DNA of 5,964 nt from an uncultured Ruminococcus sp. Its GTDB lineage: Bacteria; Bacillota; Clostridia; Oscillospirales; Ruminococcaceae. Positions 1 through 5,964 of the stretch are shown here, piece after piece. Location of the stretch: the NCBI GenBank assembly GCA_900545125.1, contig UQXS01000149.1, positions 1-5,964 on the forward strand, written 5' to 3'. The translations under genes were made by a program, and so were the position numbers. The notes under the pieces were generated by a model. That model was not told the DNA's origin, made no database searches, and was given only the letters and a program-made list of their open reading frames with translations. Position 1 is the stretch's first letter. The number at the start of each line of letters is the position of its first letter.

Positions 1-44
1 CCGACAAAATTATGCTCGAAAATCCGCACATAAAAAGATACTGA
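1..44 (+). CDS. Possible 3' end of an unidentified upstream gene (partial)
   Basis: Reading from base 3 gives the tail DKIMLENPHIKRY followed by TGA at 42-44. Of the three forward frames, this one uses codons most like the genes downstream. The competing frame from base 2 stays open to a TAA at 71-73 but needs CGA, CAA and TTA, which look uncommon in this window. Thirteen residues are too few to recognise a family, so no function is offered. The piece is cut by the left edge of the window. It may equally be non-coding sequence. Confidence 0.3.
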   Translation, partial: DKIMLENPHIKRY

Positions 45-75
45 ACAGGCTCTTAAACAGATGGATCACTTAAAA

Positions 76-99
76 TATGTTTTGGAATTCTGAAACATA
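76..99. repeat. A+T-rich inverted repeat (10-bp arms, AATT centre)
   Basis: The arm TATGTTTTGG (76-85) pairs with CTGAAACATA (90-99) around the loop AATT. Seven outer pairs are perfect, followed by two G-U wobbles and one G-C. No U-run follows (the next bases are CCTTTG), so it does not look like an intrinsic terminator. It lies 15 bases before the ribosome binding site of the FemX-like gene. That position would suit an operator or an mRNA 5' hairpin. A weak promoter-like pair (TTAAAC at 53-58, 17 bases, TATGTT at 76-81) would overlap the left arm, but both boxes are poor matches. Confidence 0.45.
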
Positions 100-114
100 C
101 CTTTGAAAAAGAAT

Positions 115-118
115 GGAG
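115..118 (+). promoter_or_regulatory. Ribosome binding site that decides the femX-like start
   Basis: GGAG at 115-118 stands 9 bases before the ATG at 128. The ATG at 113, five codons earlier in the same frame, has only an A-rich stretch upstream and no G-rich Shine-Dalgarno match. The GGAG itself would lie inside the first codons of that longer version. This favours translation from 128. Confidence 0.6.
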
Positions 119-127
119 TTTGTCAGA

Positions 128-1231
128 ATGTGGAAAGTAATTGATACATGGAATGATAAAGAAGTGAAAATATATGAGAATTTTGTAAACAGTCATATAA
201 ATGGTTCGTTTACCCAGTCGATACGTTGGGCAAAGTTCAAGTCAAACTGGAAATATGAAGCAATCATTGTTACGGATAACGATGGTAATGTCAGGGGAAC
301 GGCACTGATTCTGATTAAGGTCATACCGATTATAAAAAGGTCTTTTCTTTATTGTCCGAGAGGCCCTGTATGCGATTTTGGCGATAAGGATACATTGACG
401 GAAATTATGGAAGCCATAAATGAACTTGCCAAGAAATATAAGGCATACCAGTTCAAGGCAGATCCGTGTATCACTGAGGGAGAAACAGAATATATAGATG
501 CTTTCAAGGGTCTGGGATTTCAGTTCAGGGAAAATGCTCCGGAGCTGTCAACTATCCAGGCAAGAAACAGCTATATGCTCTTCTTTAACGGCCGGAACAA
601 GGACGAGCTTTTCGCTGCATTTCACAGCAAATGGAGATACAATATACGTGTTGCCATGAAAAAAGGAGTCGAATGCAGAGTCTGCGGCAGGGAGGCTGTT
701 GATGATTTCTACGGCCTTATGGAAGAAACAGGTAAAAGAGACTGTTTCTGTATCAGGGATAAAAGCTACTTTGAGGGAATGCTGGACAAGCTTGGCAACA
801 GTTGCCGTCTGTATATGTGCTATCATGATGGCGTTCCGCTTTCGGGAGCAGTATGCGTCAGATATGCCGGAAAATCACATTATGTTTACGGAGCTTCTAC
901 CGCCTATATGAGAAATACAATGCCGAATTATCTCATGCAGTGGACGATGATCTGCGACGCTGCTGACAGTGGATGCTATGTTCATGATTTTATGGGAATA
1001 CCTTTCTATAAGAATCCCGAACATCCCAATTATGGAGTTTACCGCTTTAAGAGCGGATTTAACGGAGAAGTTGTCACGTATGCCGGAGAGTTTGATATCA
1101 GGTACAGACGTTTTATTTCAAAGCTGTCGGATGCGGCAGTCTTTGCCGTGAGAGAGTACAGGAAGCTTTATACACGCATAATGATAAGAAGAAAAAATAA
1201 GGAAGAACAAAAAACAAAAAAATCACTTTGA
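128..1231 (+). CDS. FemAB/FemX-family aminoacyl-tRNA-dependent peptidyltransferase
   Basis: The 367-residue product matches the FemAB/FemX/MurM fold family. These cytoplasmic enzymes move an amino acid from aminoacyl-tRNA onto a peptidoglycan precursor (lipid II or UDP-MurNAc-pentapeptide), building side branches or cross-bridges. Visible hallmarks, numbered from the ATG at 128, are the N-terminal NGSFTQSIRW (about 25-34), KWRYNIRVAMKKG (168-180), the second-domain RDKSYF stretch, MPNYLMQW (265-272), and the C-terminal YRFKSGFNGE (305-314). The last matches the LYRFKxGFxGE signature of the family. It ends in a basic tail (RRKNKEEQKTKK). The length and absence of a long coiled-coil arm resemble FemX of Weissella rather than staphylococcal FemA/FemB, which carry a helical arm. 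The donor amino acid cannot be read from sequence; the adjacent Ala T-box/alaS makes alanine a candidate. Start at 128 is chosen on ribosome binding site grounds; 113 is the alternative. No terminator follows the gene. The family call is firm; the substrate is unknown. Confidence 0.9.
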   Translation: MWKVIDTWNDKEVKIYENFVNSHINGSFTQSIRWAKFKSNWKYEAIIVTDNDGNVRGTALILIKVIPIIKRSFLYCPRGPVCDFGDKDTLTEIMEAINELAKKYKAYQFKADPCITEGETEYIDAFKGLGFQFRENAPELSTIQARNSYMLFFNGRNKDELFAAFHSKWRYNIRVAMKKGVECRVCGREAVDDFYGLMEETGKRDCFCIRDKSYFEGMLDKLGNSCRLYMCYHDGVPLSGAVCVRYAGKSHYVYGASTAYMRNTMPNYLMQWTMICDAADSGCYVHDFMGIPFYKNPEHPNYGVYRFKSGFNGEVVTYAGEFDIRYRRFISKLSDAAVFAVREYRKLYTRIMIRRKNKEEQKTKKSL

Positions 1232-1235
1232 AAAC

Positions 1236-1263
1236 TTGACATTTCCGGAAAATGTGATATAAT
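1236..1263 (+). promoter_or_regulatory. Consensus sigma-A promoter for the alaS operon
   Basis: TTGACA (1236-1241) and TATAAT (1258-1263) are both perfect consensus hexamers with a 16-base spacer. TG at 1255-1256 gives an extended -10 (TGATATAAT). The predicted transcription start is about 1270. A-tracts at about 1208-1222, inside the end of the preceding gene, could act as an UP element. The spacer contains the palindrome TTTCCGGAAA (1242-1251). The promoter begins 4 bases after the FemX-like stop codon. Confidence 0.88.
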
Positions 1264-1269
1264 AAAAAT

Positions 1270-1470
1270 GTATAGCATTGATGGGATTAATTGTCAGCAA
1301 TGTGTTTCAGGGTGAGAGCGGCCAGCGCTGCTTTTACACAAGGGATAGGTGCTGTCCGTGAATTTCTGCGGCAAAACGCAGCAATTTCATGCATTATAGA
1401 AAAGAAATTTTCAATTTTGAACCAGGGTGGTACCACGAAAGCCTTCGTCCCATATGCGGCGGGGCTTTTT
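1270..1470 (+). promoter_or_regulatory. T-box riboswitch leader, tRNA-Ala responsive (alaS leader)
   Basis: The conserved T-box sequence AGGGTGGTACCACG occupies 1424-1437, followed by an intrinsic terminator and then alaS. Uncharged tRNA-Ala would be held by a specifier codon in Stem I and by its acceptor end at the UGGU bulge (1428-1431), which complements the ACCA end expected for tRNA-Ala. In the antiterminator, GGG (1425-1427) pairs with CCC (1449-1451) and ACG (1435-1437) with CGT (1446-1448). Stem I can be drawn by eye as a basal helix (1277-1284 with 1356-1363), a middle helix TGTGT/ACACA (1301-1305 with 1336-1340), and an apical 8-bp hairpin (1315-1322 with 1327-1334, loop CAGC). A separate perfect hairpin CTGCG/CGCAG (1366-1370 with 1377-1381) sits where Stem III is expected. 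The best alanine specifier candidate is GCT at 1351-1353 on the 3' side of Stem I. It could also pair with AGC at 1296-1298, so that assignment is tentative. The class is certain; the Stem I fold is a hand drawing. Confidence 0.92.
1438..1470 (+). terminator. T-box regulated intrinsic terminator
   Basis: AAAGCC (1438-1443) pairs with GGCTTT (1463-1468). The helix continues inward with T1444-G1462, CG (1446-1447) with CG (1460-1461), and CC (1449-1450) with GG (1458-1459), closing on the loop CATATGC. Five T residues follow (1466-1470). The 5' arm takes up CGTCC, the same bases the antiterminator needs, so the two structures exclude each other. This is the OFF state when tRNA-Ala is charged. 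It would also stop readthrough transcripts arriving from the FemX-like gene upstream. Confidence 0.85.
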
Positions 1471-1482
1471 GTATTATGTTAT

Positions 1483-1488
1483 AAGGAG
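1483..1488 (+). promoter_or_regulatory. Ribosome binding site of alaS
   Basis: AAGGAG lies 9 bases before the ATG at 1498 and 12 bases after the terminator T-run. It is therefore outside the T-box switch hairpins, which points to control by transcription attenuation rather than by hiding the ribosome binding site. Confidence 0.8.
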
Positions 1489-1497
1489 TAAATCAAT

Positions 1498-4128
1498 ATG
1501 CAATGGATCGGATTAAATGATCTTCGTGAAAAATATCTTTCTTTCTTTGAGAGCAAGAACCATACAAGAATGGCGAGCGCATCGCTTGTTCCGCAAGGCG
1601 ACAAGAGTCTTTTGCTCATTAACTCCGGTATGGCTCCGCTGAAAAAATATTTTCTGGGACAGGCTGTTCCGCCCAATAAGAGGGTGACTACCTGCCAGAA
1701 GTGTATCAGAACTCCAGACATCGAAAGCGTTGGAAAGACAGCACGCCATGGCACTTATTTTGAAATGTTGGGCAACTTCTCTTTCGGTGACTACTTTAAG
1801 CCCGAAGCCATCGCATGGGCATGGGAATTCCTGACAAAGGTTTTGGAGATACCGGCAGACAGGCTCTGGATCACGATTTTTGAAAGCGATGACGAGGCAG
1901 AGCAGATATGGATGAATAATATCGGCATCCCACAGGACAGGATCATCCGTCTTGGCAAAAAAGATAATTTCTGGGAACATGGATCCGGTCCGTGCGGTCC
2001 ATGTTCCGAGATCCATTTCGATCGTGGTGAGGCATACGGACCCTTTGAGAACTTTGAACAGGCAAGCGACTGCGACCGTGTTATTGAGATCTGGAATCTT
2101 GTTTTCAGCCAGTTTGACAGTGACGGAAACGGTCATTATGAGGAAATGAAGAACAAGAATATCGACACCGGAATGGGTCTGGAACGTCTTGCCTGCGTAA
2201 TGCAGGGCGTGGACAATATCTTTGAGGTAGATACAGTCCAGAAAATAATGAAGCATATCTCTTCTGTTGCAGGGGTTGAATATAAAAAAGATGCAAAGAC
2301 CGATGTTTCGCTCCGTGTTATCACCGACCATATAAGAAGCACTACGTTTATGGTAGGCGACGGCATTATGCCCTCAAACGAGGGAAGAGGCTACGTTCTG
2401 AGACGTCTCCTGAGAAGAGCTGCACGTCACGGCAGACTTCTGGGTATTACAAAGCCATTTCTCTGCGATGTGGCTGATACCGTTATCAACGAGAATGCGA
2501 GTGCATATCCCGAACTTGCTGAGAAAAGAGAATATATCAAGAAAATTATCGGTGTCGAGGAAGAAGCTTTTGCAAAGACGATCGACAAGGGAACCGAACT
2601 TCTCAATCAGTACATGAAAAAACTTGAAAATGAAGGTAAAAAGATTCTTTCAGGCGACGACGCATTCAAACTTTCCGATACCTATGGCTTCCCTATTGAT
2701 CTTACTATTGAGATATGCGAAGAAAAGGGAATACAGGTCGATGCTGACCGTTTCAGGGAACTTGCTCTTGAACAGCGTAATCTTGCAAAGGCAGATCACC
2801 TTTCCAAGGCAGGATCGTCATGGGCTGACAACAGCATTAAGATAGATGCTCCGGCAACTGTATTTACGGGATATGATGCTTTTGAAGTAAAGGATGCAGA
2901 AGTTCTTGCAATTTATATGGGCGGTGTTGAAATAGAAACCGCAGTTGAGGGCGATGATGTTACGATTGTTCTTGATATAACACCATTTTATGCCGAATCA
3001 GGCGGACAGTCCGGTGATACAGGCGTGCTCATTTCCGGAGCAAGCATTGCTTCCGTTGAAGATACCATAAAGTCTGAGGGACATTTCCTCCACCTTGCAA
3101 CTATTGAGCAGGGAAGCATCTCAAAGGGCGATAAGGTTCTGGCACAGATCGAAAAAGAACGCCGTCTTTCAATTATGAGAAATCATACGACAGCTCATCT
3201 TCTCCAATATGCTCTTCGTCAGGTTCTGGGCGAGCACGTTCATCAGGCAGGACAGCTTGTAAACGAAAAGGCTTGCCGTTTTGACTTCAATCATTTCAGT
3301 GCCATGACTGCCGAGGAAATCGCTAAGGTTGAGGAACTGGTAAACGCTGAGATCCTTGCAGCCGTTGAAGTATCCATGAAGGAAATGCCGATCGAGGAAG
3401 CAAGAAAGCTCGGAGCAATGGCTCTCTTCGGTGAAAAATACGGCGATACCGTAAGGGTCGTAACCGCTGATAATTCCGTGGAATTCTGCGGTGGTACACA
3501 CGTTTCAAATACATCGCAGATAGGTCTTTTCAAGATTGTTTCCGAAAGCTCTGTTGCTGCCGGAGTACGCCGAATAGAAGCTGTAACCGGTGCGGGAGTT
3601 CTTTCTCTTCTGGACGGATATAAGAATACGCTTTTAAAGTCGGCTAAAGCTCTCAAGGTTTCAAATCCTTCCGAACTTCCGGAAAAGTGTTCGGCAGCTG
3701 CAGCCGAGATCAAGGAAAAGGACAAGAAGATTGAAAGTCTTACCCAGCAGATCGCCAATGCAAAGGTCGCAGCAATTTTCGACAATGCCGAGGATATCTG
3801 CGGAGTAAAGGTAATATCTGCAATGATGACCGGAGTTACCACTGATGCTCTCAGAAAGCTTGGGGACGGCGTAAAGGACAGGACGGAAGCCGTTATTGCT
3901 CTCTTTGCCGGAATAGACGGAGAAAAGGGAACATTCTATTGTGTCTGCAATTCCGGAGCTGTCGGTAAGGGTGCTCATGCCGGAAAGATCGTTCAGAGGA
4001 TCGCAGCTATCACCGGAGGCAAGGGCGGCGGACGTCCTGACAGCGCAATGGCAGGCATCGGTAAAACATATATGGTGGATGAGGCACTTATGTCGTTTAA
4101 ATCCATTGCAAAAGAATTTATCTGCTAA
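1498..4128 (+). CDS. alaS: Alanyl-tRNA synthetase (AlaRS)
   Basis: This cytoplasmic class II synthetase charges tRNA-Ala with alanine using ATP and edits mischarged Ser/Gly-tRNA-Ala. The 876-residue length is normal for bacterial AlaRS. The N-terminus (LREKYLSFFESKNH) and NSGMAPLKKYFLG carry the motif 1 region. Motif 2 spans ARHGTYFEMLGNFSFGDYF (82-100). Motif 3 is GRGYVLRRLLRRAARHG (296-312), with the ATP-binding arginines. The editing domain has all four zinc-site residues: H563 and H567 in HTTAH, C664 and H668 in CGGTH. The C-terminal C-Ala domain ends with the glycine-rich GGKGGGRPD (840-848). Nothing is missing or broken. Expression is expected to be under the T-box immediately upstream. 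It is the first gene of the operon; the next gene's ribosome binding site begins in its stop codon region (AAGGAG at 4128-4133). Confidence 0.99.
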   Translation: MQWIGLNDLREKYLSFFESKNHTRMASASLVPQGDKSLLLINSGMAPLKKYFLGQAVPPNKRVTTCQKCIRTPDIESVGKTARHGTYFEMLGNFSFGDYFKPEAIAWAWEFLTKVLEIPADRLWITIFESDDEAEQIWMNNIGIPQDRIIRLGKKDNFWEHGSGPCGPCSEIHFDRGEAYGPFENFEQASDCDRVIEIWNLVFSQFDSDGNGHYEEMKNKNIDTGMGLERLACVMQGVDNIFEVDTVQKIMKHISSVAGVEYKKDAKTDVSLRVITDHIRSTTFMVGDGIMPSNEGRGYVLRRLLRRAARHGRLLGITKPFLCDVADTVINENASAYPELAEKREYIKKIIGVEEEAFAKTIDKGTELLNQYMKKLENEGKKILSGDDAFKLSDTYGFPIDLTIEICEEKGIQVDADRFRELALEQRNLAKADHLSKAGSSWADNSIKIDAPATVFTGYDAFEVKDAEVLAIYMGGVEIETAVEGDDVTIVLDITPFYAESGGQSGDTGVLISGASIASVEDTIKSEGHFLHLATIEQGSISKGDKVLAQIEKERRLSIMRNHTTAHLLQYALRQVLGEHVHQAGQLVNEKACRFDFNHFSAMTAEEIAKVEELVNAEILAAVEVSMKEMPIEEARKLGAMALFGEKYGDTVRVVTADNSVEFCGGTHVSNTSQIGLFKIVSESSVAAGVRRIEAVTGAGVLSLLDGYKNTLLKSAKALKVSNPSELPEKCSAAAAEIKEKDKKIESLTQQIANAKVAAIFDNAEDICGVKVISAMMTGVTTDALRKLGDGVKDRTEAVIALFAGIDGEKGTFYCVCNSGAVGKGAHAGKIVQRIAAITGGKGGGRPDSAMAGIGKTYMVDEALMSFKSIAKEFIC

Positions 4129-4140
4129 AGGAGAATTACT

Positions 4141-4494
4141 ATGGACTGCTTATTCTGTAAAATAATTGACGGTGAGATCCCAAGTGCAAAAGTGTACGAG
4201 GACGAGTATGTTTACTGTTTTAAAGATATTGCACCGATCGCACCGGTACACTATCTTATAATCCCGAAAGTTCATATCAGCGGAGCCGATAAGATCACGG
4301 AGGAAAATTCATCCGTTGTTGCAAAGGTGTTTGAGGCTGCCGCTAAAATAGCCGCAGATGAGGGAATCGAAAGCTATCGTATTATCAACAACTGCGGAGA
4401 CGATGCAGGTCAGACTGTAAAGCATCTTCATTTCCATTTTCTTGCAGGCGTGAAAATGGGATGGGGACCTGAATCTCTTGGAAAAACCGAATAA
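4141..4494 (+). CDS. HIT-family (histidine triad, HINT-like) nucleotide-binding protein
   Basis: The 117-residue protein is a full-length HINT-branch HIT protein. These are small cytosolic dimers that hydrolyse phosphoramidates and aminoacyl-adenylates of AMP. The N-terminus CLFCKIIDGEIPS has the C-x-x-C pair (C3, C6) common in this branch, with HYLIIPKVHI at 37-46. The catalytic histidine triad HLHFHFL is at 95-101 (H95, H97, H99), preceded by GQTVK. The C-terminal MGW is also typical. It begins 12 bases after the alaS stop with AAGGAG (4128-4133) 7 bases before the ATG, so it is very likely co-transcribed with alaS. Its physiological substrate is not shown by the sequence. A known property of the family, hydrolysis of lysyl-AMP made by lysyl-tRNA synthetase, makes a housekeeping role beside a synthetase plausible. 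Confidence 0.95.
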   Translation: MDCLFCKIIDGEIPSAKVYEDEYVYCFKDIAPIAPVHYLIIPKVHISGADKITEENSSVVAKVFEAAAKIAADEGIESYRIINNCGDDAGQTVKHLHFHFLAGVKMGWGPESLGKTE

Positions 4495-4505
4495 GGCGGC
4501 GTTAC

Positions 4506-5042
4506 ATGAACACATATAAAATGATTATAGCAGGACTGGAGAGGGAACTTCCTCTCTGTCCTCTTAACGAAAAGCTTGATATTGCGGCATTTATTATGTT
4601 CTCTGATACGGAACTTACAGTTGCGGCTTCAAAGGAACTGCTGAAAAAATGTCCGGATTTTGACGTTATCCTTACTGCTGAGTCAAAGGGCATTCCTCTT
4701 GCGTATGAAATGTCCAGACAGTCCGGAAAGCCTTATGTTGTAGCAAGGAAGTCTGTCAAGTTGTACATGACTGATCCGGTGTCGGTTACTGTCAAGTCAA
4801 TTACTACTGCTGCTGAGCAGACTCTTTATCTCTCGCAGGAAAAAGCAGCTATGCTGAAAGGAAAAAAAGTTCTTCTTGCCGATGATGTCATTAGCACCGG
4901 CGAATCAATTTCAGCACTTGTGAAGCTTACGGAAGCCGCCGGCGGTGAAGTTGCAGGAAAAGCGGCTGTTCTTGCCGAAGGTGATGCAGCTGACAGAGAT
5001 GATATAGTTTTTCTTGAAAAGCTGCCTTTATTTTTTAAGTAA
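4506..5042 (+). CDS. Type I phosphoribosyltransferase, purine (adenine/xanthine-like) type
   Basis: The 178-residue product is the size of adenine and xanthine phosphoribosyltransferases, cytosolic salvage enzymes that join a purine base to PRPP to form the nucleotide and pyrophosphate. The PRPP-binding loop VLLADDVISTGES is at 122-134, with the adjacent acidic pair D126-D127. The pyrophosphate-side loop ESKGIPLAY is at 59-67, followed by PYVVARKSVKLYM, which resembles the purine PRT hood/flexible loop region. The C-terminus LEKLPLFFK matches a group of Clostridia proteins often labelled adenine phosphoribosyltransferase. The base specificity cannot be read, so no symbol is given; a PRT with a regulatory role is the other possibility. 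It starts 11 bases after the HIT stop, with a modest ribosome binding site (AAGG at 4493-4496 within AAGGCGG, 9 bases before the ATG). It sits in the middle of the alaS operon. Confidence 0.85.
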   Translation: MNTYKMIIAGLERELPLCPLNEKLDIAAFIMFSDTELTVAASKELLKKCPDFDVILTAESKGIPLAYEMSRQSGKPYVVARKSVKLYMTDPVSVTVKSITTAAEQTLYLSQEKAAMLKGKKVLLADDVISTGESISALVKLTEAAGGEVAGKAAVLAEGDAADRDDIVFLEKLPLFFK

Positions 5043-5054
5043 GGGAGAATTATC

Positions 5055-5964
5055 ATGAAGCGAAAAATGATCGGTGCTGCATCAGCATATCTGGCAGGAT
5101 TGTTTTTCGCTTCATTTTTTACAGGAATAAAATTTGCCGCTATTTTGCTGCTGCTCAGTGCTCTGGTTATAATAAAAGGAATAAGAGGCAAAGATATTTT
5201 GCTGCTTTTCGTCTGTTTTTCGTGTGCATTTATTGTTTCAAAGACATACGGTCATTTTTATTATAACAGGATAGTATCACTGTCGGGTACTTCCGGCGAC
5301 TTTGACGGCAGGATAGTCGAAATCGAAAATTATGCCGGCGATCTTTCACTTTATACGCTGAAAGGAAATCTTGACGGAGTACCGGGTAATGTGAAAGTCA
5401 CGTATCTCGGCAGCGGATTAAATGCTGAATACGGCGATATACTTCATCTGAAAAACTGTACGTTTTCCGAATACAAGAATGATTATGTATTCAGAAACAA
5501 AGATATTTTTATGGCTGAGGGAATATTCCTCAGTGCAGACTATCCGGAAAGTGCAGAACCGGAATATACTCATTCAAGACCTATTAAAAACGCTCTTATG
5601 AACTACCGTGAGAAAATGATCTCACGCTTCCAGAGCAGTATGGACGGTGAAACCGGAGATTTTTTAAGTGCAATGGTGTTCGGAGAAAAGAAAGGCTTTG
5701 ATCCGGATATGAGAACATCACTTTATCGCAGCGGCATCGGTCATATTATGGCTGTATCAGGTATTCATGTTTCCATAATTGCCGTGATGCTGATGACTCT
5801 TTTCAAACGGTTCGGACTTGGTCGTATCGTTCCGTTTGTTCTGATGAATATTATGATGTTTCTGTTTGTTTCCATGGCAGAACGTCCTGTTTCGGCGGTA
5901 AGAGCTGTAATAATGATTGATTTTGTCTATCTTGCGCAGATTTTCAGGCGGCAGAGTGATACGT
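5055..5964 (+). CDS. comEC: ComEC/Rec2 DNA-uptake channel protein, N-terminal part (cut by window end)
   Basis: The open frame from ATG 5055 runs 303 codons to the window edge without a stop. ComEC is the inner-membrane channel that moves single-stranded DNA into the cell during natural transformation. Residues 1-63 are hydrophobic with about three membrane segments (near 6-24, 27-40 and 48-62). Residues about 80-165 are a soluble beta-rich stretch fitting the ComEC N-terminal OB-like (DUF4131) domain. From about 200 the competence domain begins, with the signature GHIMAVSGIHV at 229-239 (family form GxxHLLAISGLHV) and RPVSAVRA at 277-284. AAGGGAG (5041-5047), overlapping the previous stop codon, is 7 bases before the ATG. 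The C-terminal channel and any metallo-beta-lactamase domain lie beyond the window, so completeness cannot be judged. Co-transcription with alaS is likely from the spacing. Confidence 0.92.
   Translation, partial: MKRKMIGAASAYLAGLFFASFFTGIKFAAILLLLSALVIIKGIRGKDILLLFVCFSCAFIVSKTYGHFYYNRIVSLSGTSGDFDGRIVEIENYAGDLSLYTLKGNLDGVPGNVKVTYLGSGLNAEYGDILHLKNCTFSEYKNDYVFRNKDIFMAEGIFLSADYPESAEPEYTHSRPIKNALMNYREKMISRFQSSMDGETGDFLSAMVFGEKKGFDPDMRTSLYRSGIGHIMAVSGIHVSIIAVMLMTLFKRFGLGRIVPFVLMNIMMFLFVSMAERPVSAVRAVIMIDFVYLAQIFRRQSDT

Noticed and set aside
1..35. Reverse-strand ATG giving MCGFSS..., reminiscent of the N-terminus of class II glutamine amidotransferases such as asparagine synthetase
   Set aside because: Only about ten residues are visible, no Shine-Dalgarno precedes the ATG on that strand, and the match beyond MCGF is poor. 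It is most likely coincidence.
76..99. Dyad as a rho-independent terminator of the upstream gene
   Set aside because: The stem is A+T-rich and is followed by CCTTTG on the + strand with no U-run, so the usual intrinsic terminator form is absent.
113..127. Longer start (ATG 113) for the FemX-like gene
   Set aside because: No ribosome binding site precedes 113, while GGAG at 115-118 is well placed for ATG 128. The five extra residues add nothing recognisable to the family N-terminus.
1291..1491. Forward 66-codon open frame across the T-box leader
   Set aside because: It runs through the T-box motif and terminator hairpin, has no good ribosome binding site, and the sequence is fully explained as a structured RNA. 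A leader peptide is not needed for T-box control.
1513..2331. Long antisense open frame (272 codons) within alaS
   Set aside because: It lies wholly opposite the well-conserved AlaRS catalytic domain, has no recognisable protein family, and is explained as a shadow of alaS codon bias. The other antisense frames in alaS and the PRT gene are rejected for the same reason.
4866..4913. Glu in the last variable position of the PRPP loop (STGES) as a possible inactivating change
   Set aside because: That position is variable in active phosphoribosyltransferases; both acidic residues and the STG core are present.

Overview
The window reads as a core-genome segment of a Gram-positive Clostridia-class bacterium. 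A Ruminococcus/Oscillospiraceae-type genome is my best guess, from the protein flavour, strong AAGGAG-like ribosome binding sites, a T-box riboswitch and moderately A+T-rich DNA. The host assignment is an inference, not a search result. Every supported gene is on the + strand and the packing is tight.

Layout. Bases 1-44 probably hold the last codons of an unidentified upstream gene. A 24-base A+T-rich dyad (76-99) follows. A complete FemAB/FemX-type aminoacyl-tRNA-dependent peptidyltransferase gene runs 128-1231. Only 4 bases after its stop lies a consensus sigma-A promoter (1236-1263). It drives a T-box leader (about 1270-1470) carrying the diagnostic AGGGTGGTACCACG motif and mutually exclusive antiterminator and terminator hairpins. 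Then come alaS (1498-4128, intact alanyl-tRNA synthetase), a histidine-triad (HIT/HINT-like) protein (4141-4494), a type I phosphoribosyltransferase of the purine type (4506-5042), and the start of comEC/rec2 (5055 to the window edge, truncated by the window).

How the genes may work together. alaS, HIT, the phosphoribosyltransferase and comEC are separated by only 11-12 bases, each gap filled by a ribosome binding site, and I see no internal terminator. They look like one operon whose transcription is gated by uncharged tRNA-Ala through the T-box. This would place a DNA-uptake channel gene and a purine-salvage-type enzyme under alanine-starvation control. The FemX-like gene upstream has its own expression, but it belongs to a family that consumes aminoacyl-tRNA, so its position next to an Ala T-box and alaS suggests, without proving, use of Ala-tRNA(Ala). 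It also has no terminator of its own, so its transcripts should run into the T-box terminator.

I found no mobile element, CRISPR array, tRNA, rRNA or clearly novel system. The interest lies in the regulatory arrangement and gene context.
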